22,296 bases of DNA from Candidatus Bathyarchaeota archaeon RBG_13_60_20 (GTDB lineage Archaea; Thermoproteota; Bathyarchaeia; TCS64): contig MEZG01000049.1 in NCBI GenBank assembly GCA_001775965.1, forward strand, positions 1 through 22,296, in the 5' to 3' direction. Positions 7,172-14,202 of this stretch are shown here, piece after piece (position 1 is the first letter of the stretch; each line of letters begins with the position of its first letter). Under the pieces are notes generated by a model. The model was not told the origin of the DNA. It saw only the letters and a list, made by a program, of their open reading frames with translations, and did no database searches. The translations under genes and the position numbers were made by a program.

Positions 7172-8263
7172 TCACTCGGTTGTATTTGAGGGTTCAGCCT
7201 CCTCCTGTTTACTCTGAAGCCTACGGGCTTTCTTCCTGTAGTAGCTGAGGGGGTGAGTCACGGTCTTGCAGACGGCGTCCTGGTTCCTGCATATGCCGTG
7301 GGTTCTAAGAGTGTTACATGTGGGCGGGGTGTACCTGGTTCTGGCTCCCTTCAGCCCTGCTATGTGCTCTATCTGGTATCGGGTCAGGGCCTCGTCGAAG
7401 TCCGTCACGCTGACGTACAGCTGGACCATGTCGTCTATCGGCATCCCCACGTTTACCAGGAAGCTGGTTAGACCGAAGCGCTCCATGTGGCTGGCTCTCC
7501 TCCCTGATAGAAGGCCTTCGAGGCAGTACCTCATGCACGGCGGGAACGCCTCGTTCACTACCTCGTCTGGCAGGCTGCTGCCTCCGAGTTTGGACCTGTT
7601 CTCCTCAAAAACCTTTCTGATGTGGTCGAGGTGCTTCTGGAGGGGTCCGGGTAATGCGAAGTTGCTCGGCGTGGAGACCCTCTCCTTGATCCAGTTTTCG
7701 ACCTCGACCTGGATGAGCCTAGCGGCCTCGACCCCCGTGAGGCTGACTTGCCCGTCCCGGAGCTTCCGGTTCACCAGCTTCCACTTGGGCTCGTGGAAAC
7801 CTGTAGATGCGCGCAGGTAGTCGGGGTAGGCCAATCTGAGGCTGTATATTACTCCGTCTATGCTCTCGGGCTCCCGCTTGAGGTCCCAGCGGAACTCGTC
7901 GCTGGCTATCTGGATTATCTTATCCTCGTACTCGCCCTGCAACAGCTCGTAGGCCCGCACAGCCTCCGCCAGGGCGAACCTTCTGCTCAAGAAGTGCTCT
8001 CCGATGAGGGTGACGAACATGACGGCCACAGGGTAGCTGAGGAGCTCTGTGAGGGGATCGGCTAGCCTGGCTGAGACCACTCCTTGTACTATGGCCTCTG
8101 TGACGCGCTCGGCCGCCCTGTCAAGCACCTTCCTGTAGTTGGGGTCGGCAAGGTCTTCCAGCTTGAGGTTAAGACCCTCCACAAGTTCCACTCCTCGGCT
8201 CATGAACGGGTACTTGGCGGCCTCTCTCTCAGAGAGCATCAAGGGAATGGGGGCGCGGCTCAT
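7172..8263 (-). CDS. priL: DNA primase regulatory (large) subunit PriL
   Basis: The large subunit of primase; it binds PriS and helps start and hand off primers. The protein is 363 residues from ATG 8263, chosen because the TATA box at 8297-8303 is about 37 bases upstream; the frame stays open 22 codons further but that part overlaps the promoter. The C-terminal iron-sulfur domain is clear: FPPCMRYCLEG (C243), then C316 (PPTC), C325 (HGIC) and C332 (AVCKTVTHPLSYY), the four expected ligands of the 4Fe-4S cluster. It is the first gene of the long minus-strand operon. Confidence 0.93.
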   Translation of the reverse strand: MSRAPIPLMLSEREAAKYPFMSRGVELVEGLNLKLEDLADPNYRKVLDRAAERVTEAIVQGVVSARLADPLTELLSYPVAVMFVTLIGEHFLSRRFALAEAVRAYELLQGEYEDKIIQIASDEFRWDLKREPESIDGVIYSLRLAYPDYLRASTGFHEPKWKLVNRKLRDGQVSLTGVEAARLIQVEVENWIKERVSTPSNFALPGPLQKHLDHIRKVFEENRSKLGGSSLPDEVVNEAFPPCMRYCLEGLLSGRRASHMERFGLTSFLVNVGMPIDDMVQLYVSVTDFDEALTRYQIEHIAGLKGARTRYTPPTCNTLRTHGICRNQDAVCKTVTHPLSYYRKKARRLQSKQEEAEPSNTTE

Positions 8264-8294
8264 ATTATCGTTTATGGCGGGGCTGCCCCGCGTC

Positions 8295-8307
8295 GGTTTT
8301 ATATTCC
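8295..8307. promoter_or_regulatory. Shared TATA element of the priL and rubredoxin genes
   Basis: GGTTTTATATTCC reads as a TATA box on both strands: TTTTATATT towards rubredoxin (ATG 28 bases on) and AATATAAAA towards priL (ATG about 37 bases on). The upstream GGAA on the minus strand is BRE-like. One element may serve both directions. Confidence 0.55.
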
Positions 8308-8327
8308 GGGGTTCCCAAGCCTCACCC

Positions 8328-8507
8328 ATGCCTAAGAAGTATGAGTGCCAAGTGTGCGGCTACATATACGACCCTAAGCTGGGTGACCCGGAGAACGGCT
8401 ATCCCGTGGGGACGGCCTTCGAGGACCTACCCGATGGCTGGGAGTGCCCCGTCTGCGGCGCGCCTAAGACCGAGTTCAAGCCCCTGGATCAGGGGCTGTA
8501 CGAGTAG
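8328..8507 (+). CDS. Rubredoxin
   Basis: A small cytoplasmic electron carrier with one iron held by four Cys, 59 residues. The ligands are C7/C10 (ECQVCGYIYD) and C40/C43 (ECPVCGAPKTEF), with the usual GWECPVCG and aromatic core. In anaerobes rubredoxins pass electrons to oxygen- or superoxide-detoxifying enzymes, but no such partner is nearby. ATG 8328 is 28 bases from the TATA box, so the mRNA is probably leaderless. Its last 19 bases overlap the 3' end of the convergent methyltransferase gene. Confidence 0.97.
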   Translation: MPKKYECQVCGYIYDPKLGDPENGYPVGTAFEDLPDGWECPVCGAPKTEFKPLDQGLYE

Positions 8508-9151
8508 CTTATCCACCAGAAGCATCTTCCGTGGAACACGTTTTTCTCGGTTATCCCCCTGCTGTGCCCCCTAAACAGCTCCACGAGTTCATGTGCCGTG
8601 GGGTAGTTCTTCACTATGAGGTGCTGGCTTCCGTCGTTTAGCGTCCTCAGCTTGTAGGTGTTGGGGTCCCCGGGCTTGGTGACCAGCTTCCCCCCAACGC
8701 CCTCGATGAAGGTGTTATCCGCTACGAAGATGTGGGCCCCAGGCTCAAGCACCCTGTGCAGCTCCTCTATCCACGGGCCCATCGTCTCCCGCGGAATGTG
8801 GCTGAGCCAGAATGACGCTAGGGCGCCTGTGAAGGATCGGTCCGGGAACCCTAGGGCGTAGGCGTCCATGAGGCGAAAGGCGGTGGGGCAGTCGTACTTC
8901 TTGCTCCTGGCTATGTCCAGCACCGTTTCATTGATGTCTACGCCTGTTATTCTCTCCGCGGTTGTGCTCACGCGCTGGGTCCAGTAGCCGGTCCCGCACC
9001 CCACGTCGAGGACGCTGCGGCCTCTGAGGGCCTTCTTCATCTCTTCCCCCATCCGGTCCTGCTCCTCTTGCCGGTCGGGGTCCCTCCACTCGTATATCTG
9101 CTCGTACTCCTTCGCCCTGTCGCTGTAGTACTTGACCATCTCCACGGACAT
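8489..9151 (-). CDS. Class I SAM-dependent methyltransferase
   Basis: A soluble methyltransferase of about 220 residues. Motif I is VLDVGCGTGYW (about 47-57), with the ribose-binding acidic residue in GVDINE (D72), and a later FRLMDAYALGFPDRSF segment typical of the UbiE/small-molecule methyltransferase fold (methyltransferase type 11). The substrate cannot be told. ATG 9151 is preferred over ATG 9163 because the TATA-like box at 9175-9182 is then 27 bases upstream. Its 3' end overlaps the convergent rubredoxin gene. Confidence 0.88.
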   Translation of the reverse strand: MSVEMVKYYSDRAKEYEQIYEWRDPDRQEEQDRMGEEMKKALRGRSVLDVGCGTGYWTQRVSTTAERITGVDINETVLDIARSKKYDCPTAFRLMDAYALGFPDRSFTGALASFWLSHIPRETMGPWIEELHRVLEPGAHIFVADNTFIEGVGGKLVTKPGDPNTYKLRTLNDGSQHLIVKNYPTAHELVELFRGHSRGITEKNVFHGRCFWWISYSYSP

Positions 9152-9174
9152 TGTGTTTACCATTTATGTGTCCA

Positions 9175-9182
9175 TCTTAAAA
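9175..9182 (-). promoter_or_regulatory. TATA-like box for the methyltransferase gene
   Basis: The minus strand reads TTTTAAGA, centred 27 bases before ATG 9151, as expected for a leaderless archaeal mRNA. Confidence 0.4.
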
Positions 9183-9263
9183 TGGTTGATACCCTCACGC
9201 TCACTCTCCTAACTGGTGCCCAGAGGATACAAATCCGACATCGGAGGCATGTAAAAAGAGATG

Positions 9264-9614
9264 TCAATAGACTTGCGGGATCAGCCTGTATTGGACCTTC
9301 CCCATATAGTCCTTGTACTTCTGTCTGTACTGGCTTATGAGCGCCTCCTCCTCCCGGGGGACGTAGACAGCCACCGCGGCGAGGCTAACGACGAGGAGGA
9401 GCCTCGTCTCATACAAGGGCAGCGCTACTGCCAAGCCGATGGCAAGCATCAGGAACGCCGAGTATAGCGGGTGCCTGACCACGGAGTAGGGGCCCTCGGT
9501 GAGGAGCCTGCCTTCAAACCTTGTGTTCCAGTAATAATACCAGTAAAGGCAGGCAGCAACACCGGCCACGGCCAGCAATCCGCCAACGACTTGAGCGAGA
9601 AGATTCTCGGCCAT
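9264..9614 (-). CDS. Isoprenylcysteine carboxyl methyltransferase (ICMT)-like membrane methyltransferase
   Basis: A 116-residue membrane protein of the ICMT/phospholipid methyltransferase family. It has an N-terminal membrane helix (about 5-28), the family motif GPYSVVRHPLYSAFL, a second hydrophobic hairpin (about 58-85), then the SAM-site features REEEALISQY (paired acidic residues) and YKDYMGKVQYRLIP. In eukaryotes the family methylates prenylated Cys at protein C-termini; in prokaryotes the substrates are mostly unknown and may be lipids. A second member lies at 17144-17647. Confidence 0.8.
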   Translation of the reverse strand: MAENLLAQVVGGLLAVAGVAACLYWYYYWNTRFEGRLLTEGPYSVVRHPLYSAFLMLAIGLAVALPLYETRLLLVVSLAAVAVYVPREEEALISQYRQKYKDYMGKVQYRLIPQVY

Positions 9615-9731
9615 CTAAACCACGGTGTCCTCGTGTTTCTTCAACTGTCTCGCCTTCCTTGCGGATTAGCGGTTCACGGGTGAGTAATATCCGCCTGTCT
9701 ATAAGGTGTTGCTGGAAAGTAGAAAACTCGC

Positions 9732-10007
9732 CTACAGGGAGGCGAGGAACTCGTTCATCTTCTCGTTGATGTTGACGCCTTCCAGGGTAACCACCGCCTT
9801 GGTCTGACCCATGGAGGTCCACTGGGTGGTCTCGTACTCGACCTTCTTGTTGAGGACCAGCTCAGCCAGTTTGTTTCTAGCCTTCTGGCCCGCGGGGGTA
9901 GACTTGTCAGGCGCCTCAACGCCGTCTAGGATGATGATGGCATCCGTCCTGAGACGGAAGCTTTTCCCGTCCATTATCTCGACGGGCGTGGCTTTCTTCA
10001 TCGACAT
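9732..10007 (-). CDS. SNase-like (thermonuclease fold) protein, probably inactive
   Basis: A protein of 91 residues from ATG 10007, chosen because TTTAAA lies about 33 bases upstream. The order of elements follows the staphylococcal nuclease fold: DGKSFRLRTDAIIILDGVEAPD, then TPAGQKARNKLAELVLNKKVE, then TKAVVTLEGVNINEKMNEFL. The active-site Arg positions do not appear: the Arg of RLxGIDAPE is Ile here, and the GR of the later strand is TK. It is also shorter than true nucleases and has no signal peptide. A binding role, as in Tudor-SN repeats, is more likely than nuclease activity. Confidence 0.65.
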   Translation of the reverse strand: MSMKKATPVEIMDGKSFRLRTDAIIILDGVEAPDKSTPAGQKARNKLAELVLNKKVEYETTQWTSMGQTKAVVTLEGVNINEKMNEFLASL

Positions 10008-10037
10008 GTTCGTCCTCGATTCGCGGCTTTTTACCCT

Positions 10038-10043
10038 TTTAAA
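10038..10043 (-). promoter_or_regulatory. TATA box for the SNase-like gene
   Basis: TTTAAA (minus-strand context GTTTAAAAGG) is about 33 bases before ATG 10007. It supports the internal Met start over the upstream ATG, which would overlap this box. Confidence 0.45.
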
Positions 10044-10151
10044 CATTTCTAGTGAGGGTCCCTACAGTAATTATGGTGGGGGCCTGCTTTCTCCAGGTCG
10101 CTGAGGATCATGTGGATTGAAGTAAAACTGGATGGTTTCATAATAAGTGAA

Positions 10152-10159
10152 TTATATTA
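10152..10159 (+). promoter_or_regulatory. TATA box for the Topo mini-A gene
   Basis: TTATATTA in the AT-rich stretch AATTATATTAT, centred about 25 bases before ATG 10180, which implies a leaderless mRNA. Confidence 0.5.
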
Positions 10160-10179
10160 TGGGTTGATATGGATGTTTG

Positions 10180-11082
10180 ATGGGCAGCCGCTGGGCGGAC
10201 TACGGAGAGATCGTGGAGGCGTCCCTGGAGATATTCCAGCAGTACGACACCGCCATAACTCTCCGGCAGCTCTACTACCGGTTGGTCAGCAGGCTCCTCA
10301 TCACTAACACGGTGAACAGCTACAAGCGCCTGAGCCGCATCATGGTGAAGGCGAGGGAGGGCGGGGACGTGCCCGTGAATTGCTTGGAGGACAGGAGCCG
10401 CAGGGTCCTCGGGAGAGGCGACGTGGGCTTCGGCTCGGCCGAGGAGTACCTTAAGACGCGTCTGGAGACCCTCCAGGACAGCTGGAGAGGCTTCACCTTG
10501 CCCATGTGGGACGACCAGCCCAGTAACCTGTTGATAAGCTTGGAGAAGGACGCCCTGAGCAGGCTCGTCAGCCGCATCGCCAACAAGTACAGTGTCCGAA
10601 CCTTTCCCACCCGCGGCTACCCGAGCTTCAGCTACGTCCAGGAGATGTCCAGGTACATCACGGCCAAACAGGGCGGGAAAAAGACGGTGGTCCTGTACTT
10701 CGGGGACTTCGATCCCAGCGGGGTGGACATCGAAAGGGACCTCACAGAGAGGCTGGAGAAGTACGGCGCCACGGACTTCGAGGTCCGCAGGGTGGCACTG
10801 ACACTGGATCAGATAAAGCAGAACAGCCTCCCGCCCATGCCTGTGAAGAGGAGCGATGCCAGGGCCGACGGTTTCCTCGCCGAGCACGGTGATCGCGCCG
10901 TGGAGCTGGACGCCATGGACCCTAACATCTTCCAGTCGACGGTCGAGCAGTCGATCCGGGGCGAGATCGATGCGGCCAAGTGGAACGCCAAGATCAGGAA
11001 GATCAACGAGCTCAAAGACTGGATAAAGGTTAAACTGGAGGACATCGAGAGGGTCATAGACACGGGCGTAGCGTCAGGTTAG
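10180..11082 (+). CDS. Topoisomerase VI subunit A/Spo11-like protein without a B subunit (Topo mini-A type)
   Basis: A 300-residue protein with the two domains of TopoVIA/Spo11. (i) A winged-helix segment with a candidate catalytic tyrosine pair, TLRQLYYRLVS (about residues 27-37). (ii) A Toprim domain with the conserved Glu in LLISLEKDAL (about E122) and the metal Asp pair in YFGDFDPSGVDIERDL (about D176, D178), plus PTRGYPSFSY between them. TopoVIA has the same VEKxA and DxDPxGxDI signatures. There is no topoVIB gene next to it, and the protein is shorter than a normal A subunit. Both traits match the mini-A group described mainly from mobile elements and scattered genomes. It may cut or rejoin DNA with a host partner, or act in plasmid or virus replication. 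It ends against a truncated KDG aldolase gene. Confidence 0.75.
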   Translation: MGSRWADYGEIVEASLEIFQQYDTAITLRQLYYRLVSRLLITNTVNSYKRLSRIMVKAREGGDVPVNCLEDRSRRVLGRGDVGFGSAEEYLKTRLETLQDSWRGFTLPMWDDQPSNLLISLEKDALSRLVSRIANKYSVRTFPTRGYPSFSYVQEMSRYITAKQGGKKTVVLYFGDFDPSGVDIERDLTERLEKYGATDFEVRRVALTLDQIKQNSLPPMPVKRSDARADGFLAEHGDRAVELDAMDPNIFQSTVEQSIRGEIDAAKWNAKIRKINELKDWIKVKLEDIERVIDTGVASG

Positions 11083-11178
11083 AACCCCAAGCCACCCACG
11101 CAGGGCCTCGATGTTCTCTTCGTCGCCCTCGTCGAAGGGCGTGACGAGAGCCGTGATGGCTTTTGATAGTCCAGTCAA
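11074..11178 (-). pseudogene. kdgA: N-terminal remnant of 2-keto-3-deoxygluconate aldolase (DapA/KdgA family)
   Basis: From TTG 11178 the minus strand reads MTGLSKAITALVTPFDEGDE and then ENIEALRGWL before a stop at 11074. This is the start of a dihydrodipicolinate synthase/KDG aldolase type enzyme, whose N-terminus has the form AITALVTPF-x-GxxDxENI. Only about 30 of roughly 290 residues remain; the rest is replaced by the end of the convergent Topo mini-A gene, and homology seems to stop near 11085-11095. It lies divergent from a broken KDG kinase gene, the natural partner of this enzyme in the Entner-Doudoroff branch of archaea. A chance frame is unlikely given the motif order, but no alignment was run. 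Confidence 0.65.
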
Positions 11179-11269
11179 GGTGGATCACGTGATAGTGAGC
11201 CACGGCGTTATTTGGGTTGCCGTGAGCCAAGGTTTATCACGGGTACGGGTCATTTATGTTGATCGAACG

Positions 11270-12218
11270 TTGAGGCCACAAGTCGTGGGCCTGGGCGAGC
11301 CCATGGTGGAGTTCTGCGCCAATGAGACCGGTAGGCTGGGGCGGGTCGAGGCATTCAAGCGTGGCTGGGGGGGAGACACGAGCAACTTCGCTGTGGCCGC
11401 TGCCCGGACGGGCTCCAGGGCGGCTCACATGTGTAGGCTGGGGGGCGACGAGTTCGGGCGCAGCTTCACGGAGCTGTGGGCTAGGGAGGGGATGGACACG
11501 AGCCGCGTCGTCGTGGATCCTGAGGGCTGGACCGCCATATACATCATTAGCCTGGTCGAGGGCGGGGGTCACGACTTCACCTACTATAGGGCGGGGTCTG
11601 CGGCCAGCAGGTACAACGTGGGGGATCTGGACGAGGAGTACGTTGCCTCTGCGGAGGGTCTTCCACACGAGCGGCATCAGCCTGGCGGTTAGCCAGAGCC
11701 TCAGGGAGGCAGCCCTCCGCGCCATGAGCCTCAGCAGGGAAGCGGACCGCACCGTGACCTTCGACGTCAACATGAGGGCCAAGCTCTGGCCCATCCACAC
11801 TGCCAGGGCGTCTCTGGAGTACGCGTTTCGAAGAGCCGACGTCGTGTTCTGCAGCAGGGAGGACGCCCAGTCCCTCTACGGTGTGAGCGATCCCGCCAGG
11901 GCGGCGGACCACATCAGGGGGATGGGCCCCGAGACGGTGGTGGTCAAGCTGGGAGGCGAGGGCTGCTATGTGTCCTCCGGAGGCGACTCGTTCACGTGCC
12001 CAGGCTACAGGGTGAAGCCCGTGGACACTACGGGGGCGGGGGACGCCTTCGACGGGGCCTGGGTCTCAGCCACGTTGGAGGGTTGGGACCTGTGGGAGAG
12101 GGCCAGATTCGCCAACGCCGTGGGCACCTTGACCGCGACGGGTCTGGGGGCCGTCGCGCCGATCCCGGGGCGAGAGCAGGCGCTGGGGTTAATGGAGGAG
12201 CAGGGCGATGGTAGATGA
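11270..12218 (+). pseudogene. kdgK: 2-keto-3-deoxygluconate kinase (PfkB family), frameshifted
   Basis: A sugar kinase that would phosphorylate KDG or a related sugar with ATP. The first part (TTG 11270 onward, MRPQVVGLGEPMVEFCANET) has the PfkB signature WGGDTSNFAVAAARTG; the second has VDTTGAGDAFDGAW, which holds the catalytic Asp. The frame breaks at 11651-11657: before it reads EYVASA, and after losing one G (near 11654) it reads RVFHTSGISLAVSQS. With that base removed the gene would encode 315 residues, a full-length KdgK. The rest looks intact, so the break is either recent decay or a single sequencing error. The next gene overlaps its end by 11 bases. Confidence 0.85.
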
Positions 12219-12669
12219 AGAGGTTCTGAAGGGCAGAATAGCGCGGATAATAGCGGCGACCAGGTTCCCGTTCGTGGACCAGGAGGACTGGGATGAGAGC
12301 AGGAGGACACTCGTGAACGACTACAGGACCCGGTGCTGGGCGTTCAACGCACCCGGGGGCGACCTGTATCCCAGCGTCGTCGTGCTGAACGGCGACGGAT
12401 CGGTGAGGGAGTGCGGCGAGGTGGAGATGAGCGGGGAGTTCGACGCGGAGACTGTGGAGAGGTGGGCCGCCATGTCGAGGCTCACCGGTATGGGTGAGAG
12501 GGTCAAGAAGTTCTTCCTATACGTTCCCGAGGGGGCGGAGGCCGAAGCCGAGGCTCTGCTCGACGCCAACGGGATAGAGTACGCGGGCCTGAGGACCTGG
12601 GCTATAAGGGGCGGGAGCCTGGTCCTGAGGCCCGTGAAGACGCCCGACATGGCAAAGGATCACCGGTGA
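12208..12669 (+). CDS. Protein of unknown function downstream of the sugar kinase
   Basis: A soluble acidic protein of 153 residues, ATG overlapping the end of the kinase gene by 11 bases, so probably cotranscribed with it. Visible features are an N-terminal helix, the segment RTRCWAFNAPGGDLYPSVVV, a strand pair around VLNGDGSVRECGEVEM, a strand FFLYVPEGAEAEAEALLDAN that looks like an alpha/beta unit, and a C-terminus VKTPDMAKDHR. There are no membrane segments and no recognised catalytic motif. I do not know the family. Confidence 0.75.
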   Translation: MVDEEVLKGRIARIIAATRFPFVDQEDWDESRRTLVNDYRTRCWAFNAPGGDLYPSVVVLNGDGSVRECGEVEMSGEFDAETVERWAAMSRLTGMGERVKKFFLYVPEGAEAEAEALLDANGIEYAGLRTWAIRGGSLVLRPVKTPDMAKDHR

Positions 12670-12680
12670 CGGTTTTTTAT
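12670..12680 (+). terminator. T-run terminator after the kinase unit
   Basis: GGTTTTTTATT follows one base after the stop at 12669, a T-run of the kind used for archaeal intrinsic termination. Confidence 0.4.
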
Positions 12681-12748
12681 TACCCCTGGTTACACACCTC
12701 CCTTTATCTGATGAAAACCCGTGGGAGACCCTGTATTTCGGGTGATCC

Positions 12749-13250
12749 GTGTTGGGGGCCTCGATTAGCCTCCGGATTAGAAGGGGCATGACCGGCCTGG
12801 AGACGGCGATTATGCTGGTGCCTTCGTGATCACGGCCTCGGCCTTCTCGTTCATGGTCCTGAACATGGGTTACCTGACGTCTCAGAGCGCCGATCGGTCA
12901 TCTCGTCGGGCATGAGCGAGACCAACTCTTCCCTCCTCTCGACAGCGCCCTTATAGGGACCTTCACCAACATCACGGGAGCTCAGAGCAACGTGTGCCTG
13001 ACGAGGACCGTCCATGTCAGGCTGGGGGAAGGCGGCGAGCCCATGGACTTGAGCGACAGCAGGCTGGTCATCACCTACTCCAACGAGAGGTGCCACGTGT
13101 CCGTCTACGACAGTAACGGGACCATGTGCACGGTGAAGGGGATCGCGGGGAACGGCGACTCCGTCTTGGAGTCGGGCGAGAGGTTCAAGGTGATCATGGA
13201 CTTTCACGCAGATCGACAAAGCCGCGGTGGACCCTGCCCCTGGTAGCTAA
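12749..13250 (+). pseudogene. Archaellin (archaeal flagellin) pseudogene with four frameshifts
   Basis: Read across frames, this is an archaellin. It has a class III signal peptide (SLRIRRGMTGLETAIMLV, with prepilin-type cleavage expected between Gly and Met), then AFVITASAFSFMVLNMGYLT, VISSGMSETNSSLL, DSALIGTFTNITGAQSNVCL, and then a beta-rich domain ending VIMDF-TQIDKAAVDPAPGS. The frame changes by one lost base near 12819, 12892-12897 and 12938-12941, and by one gained base near 13203. It stops at 13250, short of the usual C-terminal strands. No other archaellum genes are in the window. Four indels in 500 bases, with intact neighbours, indicate decay more than sequencing error. Confidence 0.8.
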
Positions 13251-13356
13251 ACTGTCCAGGCTTTCTAGCCCGGCAGGCAAACTCGGGGCTCGCGCCTAGC
13301 TCAAGTATACGCTCACACTGTGCCCTAAATCATGATGCCTTTTTCCACCGCCCCGA

Positions 13357-13376
13357 TTTCGAATTTATATACGAAA
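13357..13376 (+). promoter_or_regulatory. TATA box inside an inverted repeat, upstream of the ZIP transporter gene
   Basis: TTTCG and CGAAA flank AATTTATATA, so the TATA box TTTATATA (13364-13371) sits inside the inverted repeat. A second TATA-like ATATAC (13408-13413) is about 25 bases before ATG 13434. The arrangement would suit a metal-responsive repressor on the upstream promoter, but this is inference. The rest of 13251-13433 shows no gene. Confidence 0.4.
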
Positions 13377-13433
13377 AATTAGGGTAGACCAAATATTCAG
13401 TAGTCTCATATACTAGCGAAATGTGGTGAGTCC

Positions 13434-14195
13434 ATGGATAGTGTTTCGCCTGTTTTGTTGAGTTTGTTGGCGGGGTCTGCTACGGGTGTGGGTGGGTTGT
13501 TGGTGGTGTTTTTTGGAGGGGTTGGTGATAGGTCTATGGGGTTTTTTTTGGGTTTTGCGGGTGGGGTTATGTTGGTGGTGAGTTTTCTGGATTTGTATGT
13601 TGAGGCTTTGGGTGTGGTGAGCCTCTTCGAGGTGGTTGTGTGTTTTGGGGCTGGGGCGCTGTTCATGATGGCGGTGGACCTGTCTTTACCGCACATCGAG
13701 TTCGGGTTGTGGGAGGATGGTGTGGGGGATAGACGGTTGTTGAACAGCGGACTGATGATTGCTGTGGGGATGGGAGTGCATAACCTCCCGGAGGGGGTGG
13801 TGGTGAGCGCGGGTTTCGCTCATGTGCCTGAGCTGGGGGTGCTGGTGGCGCTGATGATCTGCCTGCACAACGTGCCTGAGGGGATCGCCACGGTGACGCC
13901 CCTCGTTAGGGCGGGGGTGGGAAGGTGGAGGGCCGTGGGCATCGCGACGCTCTCCGGGCTCGTGGAGCCCGTGGGCGCGGTCATCGGGTTGACGGCTATC
14001 CAGGTGATGGGAGGGGGCAGCGTCGTGGGCTGGGGCCTGGGCTTCGCGGCGGGGGTGATGACCTACGTGACCCTGGACGAGCTCATCCCCGTGGCCCACC
14101 AGTACTGCTCCCTGAGCCACAAGCACGTGGTCTCCACGGGGATTATCGTAGGCACCCTGTTCGGGCAGCTTGTCTCCCTGCTTCTACCCCTTTAG
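13434..14195 (+). CDS. ZIP family divalent metal transporter
   Basis: A cytoplasmic membrane transporter for zinc, iron or related ions, 253 residues, of the ZupT-like branch. The binuclear metal site motifs are both present: GVHNLPEGVVVS (H116, N117, E120) in the fourth and LHNVPEGIAT (H145, N146, E149) in the fifth membrane helix. Eight hydrophobic segments are expected and visible, with a short cytoplasmic loop (about 88-103) that is not the usual His-rich type. The first 60 codons are unusually rich in T- and G-ending codons and poor in C, while the second half uses C/G-ending codons like its neighbours. Confidence 0.92.
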   Translation: MDSVSPVLLSLLAGSATGVGGLLVVFFGGVGDRSMGFFLGFAGGVMLVVSFLDLYVEALGVVSLFEVVVCFGAGALFMMAVDLSLPHIEFGLWEDGVGDRRLLNSGLMIAVGMGVHNLPEGVVVSAGFAHVPELGVLVALMICLHNVPEGIATVTPLVRAGVGRWRAVGIATLSGLVEPVGAVIGLTAIQVMGGGSVVGWGLGFAAGVMTYVTLDELIPVAHQYCSLSHKHVVSTGIIVGTLFGQLVSLLLPL

Positions 14196-14202
14196 GAGGT
14201 TG

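Noticed and set aside
10138..10887. A 249-codon open frame on the minus strand
   Set aside because: Antisense to the Topo mini-A gene, which has clear Toprim motifs and a well-placed TATA box.
11651..11657. Programmed frameshifting in the sugar kinase
   Set aside because: The site (GCGGAGGGTC) is not a known slippery sequence and no PfkB kinase is known to need frameshifting; decay or a sequence error is simpler.
11237..11912. Long minus-strand frames across the kinase gene
   Set aside because: Antisense shadows; the plus strand carries both PfkB signatures on either side of the frameshift.
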